Shown: positions 10,901-31,800 of the stretch, in pieces
Layout of the letters: the number at the start of each line of letters is the position of its first letter
Numbering within the stretch: position 1 is the first letter of the stretch
Origin: Membranipora membranacea
Lineage: Eukaryota > Bryozoa > Gymnolaemata > Cheilostomatida > Membraniporidae
Assembly (NCBI GenBank): GCA_914767715.1
Contig: OU612065.1
Coordinates: 28,270,001 to 28,334,000 of the forward strand
Length of the DNA stretch: 64,000 nt
Direction: 5' to 3'
Position numbers and translations under genes: made by a program
Notes under the pieces: generated by a model
What the model saw: only the letters and a program-made list of their open reading frames with translations
What the model was told of the DNA's origin: nothing
The model's database searches: none

Positions 10901-13900
10901 CACTTCAAATTCAATGATAACACTTTTGGTAATATAACAAGGCTAGTAAACATTCCTCTGATTTTAAATCATTAGATCGTATCCACGCCAAGCAATTAAG
11001 ACCGCAAAGACGTGTCTGTCAAATACAGTGCGAAAGAAGGGCAACACAGGAGAAGACAATATCAAACTAGCATGAAATCCATCGAATATTACCAATCGTT
11101 TGGCTTCTGTTGAGCTTTGTGCTGCCTGATTTTTAACTTCACTGAGTTCTGTCTGAAGCTACAAAATAACCAACGCAATAAAAGGGTTATAAGAGTTGTT
11201 AAAAATTGATACAGATGAAATGATATGAAATAATATTGGTAAAATGAAGAGCAACAATGATATAATGAACAAAATTCCTGCCAACAAAATCCATCCATTT
11301 TTCACAAAGATTGATCAAAGTTCGCCAAACAGTGTTGCTATGGTGATGGATTTGGTAACTAGAATTTTAGTTAATTGTTCAAAAACAAGGTTTTAAGTGT
11401 ACTTCGAAGGTATTGGCGAGGGTACCAAACTTTACTCCAAGCAGCTTCTTACAGTTCTGCAATGCATCATATATAAATAGTTATCATCAGCCATTTCAAA
11501 CAGCAAAGTGGCTGTTATTTACCATTAAAATGAACTGATTTACATAGAACAGAGCAATTAAAACAAGCTGAGCTGTTCATGTTGGTTTAGCTAAACACCA
11601 ACCACATGCCTCTGACTAAATCTAAATTATTTAAGTGAACACATTGCTCTGCTGGAACAAATAAATGTATAACCAAAGACCCAAGAGAAGCAGCTTGGAA
11701 GCAGATGAATTTTCGAGAGGGCAACATTATTATAGTGCCTACCTGTGAATTGAGAATGTTTTCCTTTTCCAGGTCATTGGAAAGTCTGTTCGCTCTCTCG
11801 ACTACAAAATTAAAGTTCTCACTTTGTTTATGTTAACAAAATTAAGCGCTGAACAGGACAGGACAGGAGCGATAACATCCAATACACATGAGCTTTCACA
11901 GGTACCTTACACTAACACTGACTTACATTAACAGTACACAGGCACATGGATCATTTGCATTGAAAGAACTTTCCTATATTGAATACAAGCTGTTCAAAGT
12001 CAATCTCCCTCAAAAACCTTCACATCTTACCACTAGAGCTACTGGTTGCTATTTGGAAAGAGAGAGTGTTATTATTTAGGTAATAATCAATTTGGGCAAT
12101 ATCTAATAAACTGACAGGTGAAATAAGGAAGAGCAAAAGAGTATGATAGAAGATGAGCCTAATTAACAGAACCATAGTCAGTATTGTAACTCCCTGCCTG
12201 AAAAAAAACTGACGAGATTAATTTTGTGGACTACTTTTATTGACTTACTGCCTTGGTTGATTTCTTGAGTTTTAGCGTCCAGCTCATCCTCCATTTCACC
12301 AATCTCCCTCTCTTTGCTTTTAAGCTGCTCTTTGAGTCCTTCCATCTGTTTTGTCATTGCATCAATCTTTGTCGTGTCCTCGCGAGGAGGTGGCTGTTAG
12401 AATGAACAAAGAAAAGGAAGACTTTATAATTTTGTTCATGATAAGATAAGATAATCTTTATTCATTACTAGCATCAAAGATGAAGTAAAGCTACATGGCT
12501 GACATAATTTGGTTGTAGTAGAATTTTCAGATTTCAAAGTAAGTCTTTTTGTTGGTTTGCTGTTTCCAGTAGGTTCATTGATCACAATACACTTACACTT
12601 ACACTTAGTGATGCATATGAAAGAAACTGTTGCAAACTAATAATGTAAGCGCAAACACAAGAACTAAGTGAATAGGTAATAAATTGAAACAATCCTGAAT
12701 CATTTACTTCCAGAATGGATGTGTCGCTACTACTCCTCCGTTGAGCACGAGTTTTCGAGTTGAAATTGAGGACATGCGTTTTGAGTTTATGTTTGCGTGT
12801 TGGTACAAGGAGTTGGTTGTTCGGTAGCTCCTTTACAACAAAGAGGCCATCAATTACTGACAATAAGTAAGCTTATGATAACTTTAGGTGAGTGAGTAGA
12901 TATGAGCAGCGACGGCATAATATCGAGCGCGGGGACTAAAGGAGGAGGAAAAGCACAGCGAAGCAATTTAGGAACAGATGAGGGACCAATATTGATGAAC
13001 GATATTGCTTCTTTGACGACCCAATATGATTTTGTCACCAAAAATTTATGGAGATGGAGAGATCTTAGACTTGACAAAGCATGAAGCAACCAGCACTTAC
13101 ATGTCCAACTAGCTGATATGAAGAGATACTGGTTGGCACAACCTATGTATTGTGATTATTGAGTTAGTTATTAACATACAACTCATTTGGCTGGCTCGGC
13201 TGGTATTGAACTCAAACTATAATATTACTGATGATCAATTGTTATGCAAAAATATAAATGAAAAAGCCCAAAATTGAGGGCAAAAGACAAATACAGGCAA
13301 TGATATTGCCTAAGATTATAATTTGTTAGAGCTCTTTTTTTACCAAGTATGAATATGAGTAAGAGCTCTCAGGTGTTTGGGAGCCTGTTGGATTGTTAAG
13401 CTACAACAGCCATAAAGGATATATCACAACGTAAATGAGCTACATCAAGTATGTTTTTTTTTCTATAATTCCTTATCGGCATCATACACATGAACAATAG
13501 TATAGTATTATAAAGGCTATAGTTCTTTTCGATAAAGACGGGTAAACCTGCAATATGGAGTGAGGGTGATACGATGGAAACTATCGATATGGAAACGATG
13601 ATTGAAATTGAGGCACATCTTAGGAAGACGATTCCCGGGCAGGTAAGAACAGGATACTTATATGTGATAAAGTTGTGCCCTCTTGGAACTCGAAATGTGA
13701 AAGGTTTCAATTGCTGCAGTGCTAAATCTAAGCTTTACAAAACAATATAGGGGGCCAAACCAATACAAATTTGAACCTCTTGTTTATCATAGAACTGCCT
13801 CATTTTACTGAGGCTTTCCCTCAAGCATTCCTCCTCAATGACAGATAGCCCCAAATCACACTGTGATTTCTTTTCACAGTTTGATACGGGAATACGTGAT

Positions 13901-16900
13901 AGAGACCTACGCATTTTCTTCTCCGCTATCTGTTAGAAATTAGATGACAAATGCTTTCATTAAGGTAGACAGATAACATGACGTTGATCAAGGAATAAAA
14001 GGGTACTCAACTCCTAACAGTTCATATCATGGGTATTCATGGATTCTAGTAAAAATAAGGCCCAATATTGTCAATGTAAATGTGGAGTTCCTAATTCAGT
14101 GTTAATGGATGTGACCACGATCCGATATATCTTACTTCTTCAACTTTCTGTTTGCTGGAAAGCTGTTGTTTGAGCATGATGATTACTGATTCATTTCTCT
14201 GTATGGTTTGAGTCAGAGATATGATCTGCTTGTTTAAATCCTTCATCTCAGCCTGGTGTTTTTCTCTGTCCTTTTCCATCTGTTTCTCAAATCTAGCCTG
14301 AATTAAAATCAATGGCGTATATCACTAGAACTGATCAAGTACGCGTGACAAGACTGTATGCTGCCTTGTTGGTTGAAAACCTGAAAATATTTATATGTTT
14401 ATGGATTGAGATCATCACAATATTTCAGAATTTGAGCGAGAGCAGTTCTCCTGACTTATGTTCTTATTTTTTGAAAGCTTTAACTGATATACAGTCATCA
14501 TCATTAATCTATCACCAGACCTTCCTACTTTCAATACAACACAATAATATGACTAGGTGTGCGTTCGTTTGTATGCCTGTGCTCCGATTAAAGATGAAAT
14601 TTCTCATCCATGGGTGGGGGTGAAGAAATTATACAAATAAAATAGTGATCTCAGTAAAACCCTAAATGATAGATTTGCATGAATGAGAAAAAATGGTTGC
14701 CAGAAAAAGGTCGGTCGCTCTTTGTGCAACCTATTCTTACCTCAGGTGGACAATTAGTCTGTGTTTAAACAACAAAGGGTAACCAAATTAATATACAAAA
14801 TGAGTAATGGCCTCCTGATTAATAAGAAGACAATTCCCGTACACAGTTGTGTATAATTATAAACCATTATAATACAGGAGGCCAATTATTACTGCATTAC
14901 AGGGACGGGAAGCTAATGTAAACTGAAACAGGTAGGGCTTCCGAAATCATGCAAGAATTCCTTTATTATACTGTTGTACATAAAGTAGTGACTAATGGAC
15001 AGAGCAGTTTGTATAATATCTAATAGTGTTCTGTGTCTTACTAAGATTTCCACTGCATCGTTGATCTATAATATGGTAGGTCTGCTGTCACGTGGTATCT
15101 GTATTATTTTTTTCGGAGACCGAAACCAAAAGACATTACACCGGTACCCCACATTTTCGCAAAGTTGCCTGTACACTGTCCAAGTTTTTGTCAAATTGTT
15201 GGTAGTTTTCTATTTCAACGATTCAAATGAAACTAAAATGAAAATGAAAGCACAAGTCTGATTCAGTAGTAGAAAAACAAGAGTTGTTAGGAAGTGTGTA
15301 AAAAATCTCGAGATTATTACCTGAAATAAAGTTTCCACTCTTGCCAAAGCATCAGCTAGTTGCTGTCTGTATGCTCTTCTAACAATACCAACTCTCTGTA
15401 AAAAAGAATTTTGTTCAGTTCGGCTGAAAAAAGTAAATCCTTGTTATTAATATAGTTTTCATGGATAAACTTGACTACATAAGAGGGATAATGTAATCCA
15501 GGTCTTGTTCAAGACAGAAGAAACAATACATACTGGCGAGCAAAACCACCAAGACCCGTTTTATATACATTTGAACCACTTTACCTCAATATGCATGCCT
15601 TCTAGTTCTCGCAACTTCTGGTTAATTCTGTTGTATCTACATAATGTAAGAAGAAACAAAGCAGCGCTCATTACGAGAATTAATTCATATACTGATAGCG
15701 ACAATCGTTCAATAAAACATATTATTATCACATTGTTTTATTTGAACAATAAATCTGATTTCTACCATGATGGAAGGTATAACAAGTCTTCTCCCTCAGA
15801 TCTGGTAGCAAGAGAGTTTTGAGATATTACCGACTTCTGAAATTTCCTCCCACAAGCAAGATGGAATATACAAAGGTGTATTATTTGGTAAACATTGCAC
15901 AAAATACGCCCAGTTGTTATCTACCAGTACCATTACAAATGGATGTAAAAAGGCATCAAAAACATGACTCAACATAGAAATGAATTACGTGGGATGGTCA
16001 TTGAGAACAATCAACTTACAGGTCAAATGACTTTTCTTGTAGTTTATTCTCATAATCTGTTTCAAGTTTTTTCCTTGTCAATGTGATGTCACGTTTTATG
16101 ATTGAGGAGTCCTACAATGATTGAAATCAGGATGCTAGGTAAACCTCCTGATATGCAAACATGCAAGAGTTTCTGCAAATACTTCAGAGGAGGAGATTAT
16201 ATGCAGGAGGGTAGTATATGAATGTATTCATGGTACAATCTACAGATTAGGCTCATTCAGTTGAATCTTTAGTATTAATCTAATCCCTCACCGGGGCCGT
16301 CGGGCGAGGGGCAATAGTCTGGGGGGCTCAGACTAGTATTGATTAAACCCCATGATTTTAATTACATTAACTGCAAGAAAGTTTGATTGAGTATGGAATA
16401 GTTGTTCAAGATGATATTGAGTGTAACGACACGATGGTGATATAGATCTCACTCTACCTTAATAAGTCCCTGTACAACCTCTGTCATCTCCTTTAGCTGT
16501 ACGACATCTGTCTGGTGGGTCTGACATGCTCGGTCTATGTTAAAATAGCCGACTTTCACATCATCAGCAAGAGCCGGTCTACAAAAAAACTATACTGTTA
16601 TCATGATTGTTCTGTAGTCTATATATGTCTGAAAACGTTATTACAAAGAAAATGTGTTGAATGTCTTGCTTGGTGGAAATAAGGAGTGACATGTGGCTGT
16701 GTGTTGCTTGGCTGATTATTACAAGGCATTGATCTTGCCTTGATCTTGTTATTGCTGCTACAATTGCTTTGTTTATTTGGATGAAATGAAATTAGTGGGA
16801 GTACTTTAGGACAACTTTGTTGTATGTAGTAAAGATTAGGAACCTCATAAAAAAAAAGGTGAAATTAATATGTGAAGTGTCAACCTCAAAATCATACATT

Positions 16901-17056
16901 GGCAACTGTATGATTTGCTACAACTGTATTTAAGTTGGTCCATAAGGATGATATATACCTGAATAGGTCATCATCACCATCCCCAAAAAGCTCTGGATTC
17001 AGTGAAGACTGATTTTCATATAGTTCCTTTGACAGCTTTGCTATCTTGGCCTCCAT
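4925..17056 (-). CDS. C10orf67-like (DUF4709-type) coiled-coil protein, 22 coding exons, 812 aa
   Basis: Coding exons, 5' to 3': 17056-16959, 16578-16458, 16111-16020, 15636-15585, 15395-15321, 14758-14741, 14297-14136, 13929-13767, 12856-12708, 12393-12249, 11801-11743, 11158-11093, 9776-9711, 9299-9192, 8208-8137, 7941-7441, 6813-6701, 6461-6396, 5952-5865, 5697-5659, 5329-5248, 5028-4925. Every phase closes. The N-terminal part (KVGYFNIDRACQTHQTDVVQ, then KRDITLTRKKLETDYENKLQ, then VRRAYRQQLADALARVETLF) resembles the DUF4709 domain of human C10orf67. It is followed by long charged coiled coils (ARFEKQMEKDREKHQAEMKD; MTKQMEGLKEQLKSKEREIG). A 167-residue exon has a Gly/Ser-rich second half. 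Another helix (EKLKREIERVNKAWEKKF) precedes an acidic tail (DSEDEDDDDIMYGG). The family's function is poorly known. The first ATG lies just inside an exon that has an upstream acceptor, so an untranslated 5' exon is likely. Confidence is high for the gene structure and moderate for the family. Confidence 0.75.
5965..6070. repeat. Degenerate GTGAAAA(T) tandem repeat
   Basis: Perfect GTGAAAAT units occur at the start and decay into GTGAA-containing variants (GTGAATAAAG, GTGAACACG, GTGAAGATG) over about 100 bp. The tract sits directly beside the acceptor of an exon of the C10orf67-like gene (exon 5865-5952). Confidence 0.7.
16270..16351. repeat. Short GC-rich interspersed module, copy 1
   Basis: A GC-rich core of about 50 bp (GGGGCCGTCGGGCGAGGGGC, then AATAGTCTGGGGGGCTCAGAC) stands out in AT-rich DNA. 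A second copy is at 30138-30194. Near-direct repeats flank it (TAGTATTAATCTAATCCC and TAGTATTGATTAAACCCC, 14 of 18 matching). The core contains AGTCT...AGACT, which can pair. It lies in an intron of the C10orf67-like gene. Confidence 0.5.
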
Positions 17057-17392
17057 CTTGCTGGTATCACAGCAACAATAAATAAATTGGCAATGAATTG
17101 GGAAACTGATACATGACAAATGGGAATCTTATGTTTTAAATGGCAGAGTGATAATTTCTTGACTGAAAAATCTGAGAATTTTTTGAGAAAAATTTCATCA
17201 CAATTTATGCCATAATGCTGATGAATTGAGCAAAAGAAGCTTATGCTCAACTGTCGATTATGATGCAGGATTAACCAACAGCACATGTAGCAGTTTCATT
17301 TTATGTTAAAAGTGAAACAACAGGACAACATATCCCGAAATGCACTACATAATAGTTGACTGCGCAAGCGCAGTTCATTTCTGAAAACAACC
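17057..17392. promoter_or_regulatory. Short head-to-head intergenic region shared by SRPK and the C10orf67-like gene
   Basis: Only 336 bp separate the two start codons, which fire in opposite directions, so a bidirectional promoter is the simplest reading. Part of this interval must be 5' UTR, because the minus-strand gene has an acceptor just upstream of its ATG (near 17061). The only obvious motif is the NRF1-like palindrome listed separately. The minus-strand gene's real TSS could lie closer to that motif. Confidence 0.5.
17361..17372. promoter_or_regulatory. NRF1-like palindromic site (TGCGCAAGCGCA)
   Basis: The 12-mer differs by one base from the perfect NRF1 consensus TGCGCATGCGCA. It stands out as a CpG-containing palindrome in AT-rich surroundings. 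It lies 20 bp upstream of the SRPK ATG, so it is either core promoter or 5' UTR. NRF1 sites are common in bidirectional housekeeping promoters. Binding is inferred. Confidence 0.45.
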
Positions 17393-28009
<10,617 letters not shown>

Positions 28010-28659
28010 CTGCTACATAATGCGGTCCACAGCTTAAAGTCACCTCAATTTTTGCTCCATTCGACATAAATAATTATGAGCCCATTACGTTGAACCGCTG
28101 GATGAGACTGAAAATGTAGCTGTGAATTTCAAGCAACTAAGTTCGCCTCATCGATAGATATTCCCACCCAGGGGTAGATGTGACTTCGCTGTCTCTTGTA
28201 TTCATTCATCAGTATCAAAGTATACCTCCTGCCAACTACCGTTTATGTTATACCCTCTTTTGTTTTTTTCTCTTCTGTTTAGATTTGATGTATTTTTAGG
28301 AAATCGTAAGGATTTTATGCCATTGAGACGTAAGGGATCACTCTTATACCAGTGTTATCGGTATTGTGTTGACCAAAGTTTGACCTTGACTCATGCTGTA
28401 AACCGCTGTACTTATTGCCAACTGAATGAAAGTTCACTACACGAGAGTTTTTCTATGTTCCTAAAGACACTTGCTATAGTCTGGAAACCTGCTACCAGTA
28501 CACTGCAATGTGTTCACCCTCTTAAACGCATATAGCTTTTACTTCTGCGTTTGTTGAAAACATGAGTTTCTCATCTACTTGTATATTCCAATAGCTAGCT
28601 AGTCTTGTGCATTGATGCTAAACATGTGCTCCATACACCATCGTATCTTCACAGTGAAT

Positions 28660-28665
28660 TTTATT
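28660..28665 (-). terminator. Candidate FIG4 poly(A) signal (AATAAA on minus strand)
   Basis: This is the nearest canonical signal I found downstream of the FIG4 stop codon, about 210 nt past it. It lies upstream, in SRPK orientation, of both SRPK poly(A) signals, so the two transcripts would interlock. Confidence 0.45.
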
Positions 28666-28684
28666 CCTTTGTTCAAAGTGAGTA

Positions 28685-28715
28685 AATAAAATTGACAATG
28701 CAGTAATCAAATAAA
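28685..28715 (+). terminator. Two SRPK poly(A) signals (AATAAA at 28685 and 28710)
   Basis: Two canonical hexamers lie 25 bp apart, about 680-700 nt downstream of the SRPK stop. They are the best candidates for its cleavage site. Confidence 0.5.
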
Positions 28716-28874
28716 AATTAAATAATAGGAAAGCTCATATTTAGCACAAATCTTTTTACATACTAGCACCATTGATTTTCAGCAGGGATGGTTATATTAT
28801 AATAATAGATGTTTCAGAAAATTGGTTGGAGTGGTCGGAGGTCAAAGACCACTGATAACCCAGCGATAATAGTT

Positions 28875-31800
28875 CTACTGAGTCAACTGCCTGACATATT
28901 CCTCGTACACCATTTTGTTAGCCTTGGGTATAGACTTAGGGCCTTGTCTGCCTATAGTGACCATGTGCTTATAGAAGGCCTTGGTCTCTTTCTTCACAGT
29001 TGGTGGGATCATTTCATACTCTGAATCCAGAGGAAATATACTCTTGCACAGCCTAAAATGAGAACAAGTAGATATTACCTTGTCCTGTATATCAAACATT
29101 ATTAGAATGGTCGATCTGTATTTGGTCAATATGAAGCCATAACATAACTATATTATTGGATGACACTGGAATGATAATTTCCATGATTGTATGATGAACG
29201 AAGAAAATTGTGCTTGTCAACATGTAAGTTATTGGAAATGGCTCATGAGTTAACCACCCTAATTGATAAACATGAATATATTCCTTTACTATGACCATAT
29301 ATAAAGAATGGAAATTTACTCCGAAAATCATTTTACCAGATATGTTTCAGGATATTTCTGTAAACTTTCCTGTTATTTACCTAATCCCCTATTTATTTTA
29401 TCCAGTACTAAGTTCATTTTACAGTCCAAACTTTTTCTTCCATATATTGACATCAGTTAACTGTCTTTGCGCTCATACATACATTGCCTCAAACATAGTT
29501 TCATATTGAAATCCTAGAAATGTAATAGACTAAAAGCTACGTCTTGCCTTCTATTCCACCCGGTCGGGACTGCCATAATGTTTGCCCCTGACGTCGACAA
29601 CTACTCCTGCACGTTTAAAGATGGAAATACACAAAATTTGACCTGCCGTGATCAATATGGGAGTTAGCTTCCCTATGTTCATGGTTAAAACACTTTTCTA
29701 GCCTAGGCAATAAGTTTTTGCTTAGCAAAGTGATATGGTAGCCACAGCTAAAAGTTAGTTGAAACAAACAGAGCATACGTGCTGTGAAATCTTGAACCAA
29801 CAAAATTTTTTCTGCAGCAGATGATATTTCGCAAAATGCTCTTTCATAGGGATGAAAAATTACTTGCCCTCCTGTCTCTCAAACTTTTAGCTTATTGTAA
29901 ACAGTATGATATGCTGAGGGTAACTTAATTGACCAATGAGTAAGTTGCAGTGCAGAGTATATATATATAGCATTAATACATATTATGTGTATGTTGCGTT
30001 GCCATATCATTTTCATATTTTACTGAAAACGCTTCTAGTCTCCCTGCTGTATCAAAATCAAGTGCATCTAACACCACATTAGCTCACTTCTCATCCATGT
30101 GAGAAACAGTGCTGCTAATAAACGAGATGGGTAGTAAACTGTGCATGGTCGTAGGGCCGAAGGGCAAGAGTCTAGGGGCTCAGACTGCGCATGGAGTTAT
30201 CCTGCAGGTCGCGCAATGACCATGACAGTGGATTCAATGTCCTATCTACATTGTAATTTTAGATTACGGCTCATCAAGGATAGTTATACATCAGTGCTAT
30301 AACCATAAACATTATATAATCACTAAACTCACAAAGCCATCTGAGGTCCTGATGTCTCCATGTTTTTGCCTTCTTTAGGTTCCAGCTGCTCACCGAGCTT
30401 CTCATAGCTGCAATAAAATCAAAAGAGGAAGAGTGAAAAAATCATCCTTCAGTGGAAAGAAATTCAGGAGCTACAGCTTGAAAAATCATAATGATGATGG
30501 TTGCAGCAAGTGTTCCAAAAGTTCTTTCTGGGATTGATGTGATGAATTATAACTGCAGTGATGAAATCTTTATTGAAAATTGAGAGCCATGGTCATGGCC
30601 ATGGCATGTACATTTTTACTCACTGTTTATAAAGCTTATTACTGATCCTGTTCGTATAGCTCAGGTCCACCTTATAGTGTAGATACGGATCTACCAACAA
30701 GTCCTGAGATCAAATACAAAGAGATATTATCATTCATGTGTATCATGACATTTGCAATAATAAGGGGCTGTTCTTAATCCTTTTGCATTTCTCCGAAATT
30801 GTAGGGCATATCCAAAGTTCTCACATTTTTTCACCCGTTATTTTCATCAAAATATCTAGGTTGTTTTTCAACAGACGCTGTTATTACTAAAATGCAGTTA
30901 AGGCAGAGACTATGGATATATGGATTATCTATAGTCTCCGGTTAAGGAGAGTTCTTTCGCCCATAAATATCAGTTTGACGTTCTAACAATGCAAAGCTGT
31001 CAGATCCAGTGTAACAGCCAAGGACAAAGGACCTACCTGAAATGACACATAGCTCGAGGATTGTTTGGGTGTTTCATTGACCTCCTCCTCTTCACCAGAG
31101 GAGAGCTGAGTCTCGATGTCAGATTCCTCACTGCTTGAGCTGTCCGGGTCATCTGTACGAGTTCCTGTATGGAATACGCTGTTACCAAACTCCTTAGAGC
31201 TACAGAACAGATAAATAACAATTTTACAGACCGCATAAAATGATGTGAGCAAAGGAATCAAGTTTTGCAGATAATAATACAAAAAAAACATGCAAACTAA
31301 CCGACGAGACAATATGTTTGTATATATATTGTGAGAATAAATGGTGAAAGCAGAATGCTAAATCAAATTTTAAGTCCAGAATCACTGATAGAATTTTGTT
31401 CACATGCAGGGCACAATATCAGTAATAGAATAAGGCTTGGTGATTGCTTGTCTCAATGTAAGGTAGCAAGGCGCTGAAACTGGAACCATCCCATATCATT
31501 TGGCTCAAACATGCGAGGCGGGTGACACAGGGATGGTGAAATTATTAACGCCATAATAACATGCATTAAATTCCCATGCAGAATCGATTGCGCTACAGTA
31601 AACTATTGAAAAAGAGCAAATAAATAAATATATGATTGCAAGACTTCCACCTGAGAAAATTCTTAATCAGAGACACGGATAAATATCATTCATCAATCAC
31701 TCATGGTCATTGAGCGATTTCTGATATGCGAGTCAGTATTGCTCCGGACATAACCTGTTCGGCCAATGCGGCGATGATTATTCACTAATAATTTGACGAG

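Larger units (their letters stand above)
28010..28874. other. Convergent 3' UTR region of SRPK (+) and FIG4 (-)
   Basis: The two stop codons are 865 bp apart and face each other. SRPK-side poly(A) signals (AATAAA) occur at 28685-28690 and 28710-28715. A minus-strand AATAAA (TTTATT on plus) at 28660-28665 can serve FIG4. If all are used, the two mRNAs overlap at their 3' ends by several tens of bases. The 96-codon open frame at 28245-28535 inside this region has no family resemblance and is treated as UTR. Confidence 0.55.

Noticed and set aside
28245-28535. 96-codon open frame downstream of SRPK
   Set aside because: It lies within the SRPK 3' UTR before its poly(A) signals and has no family features.
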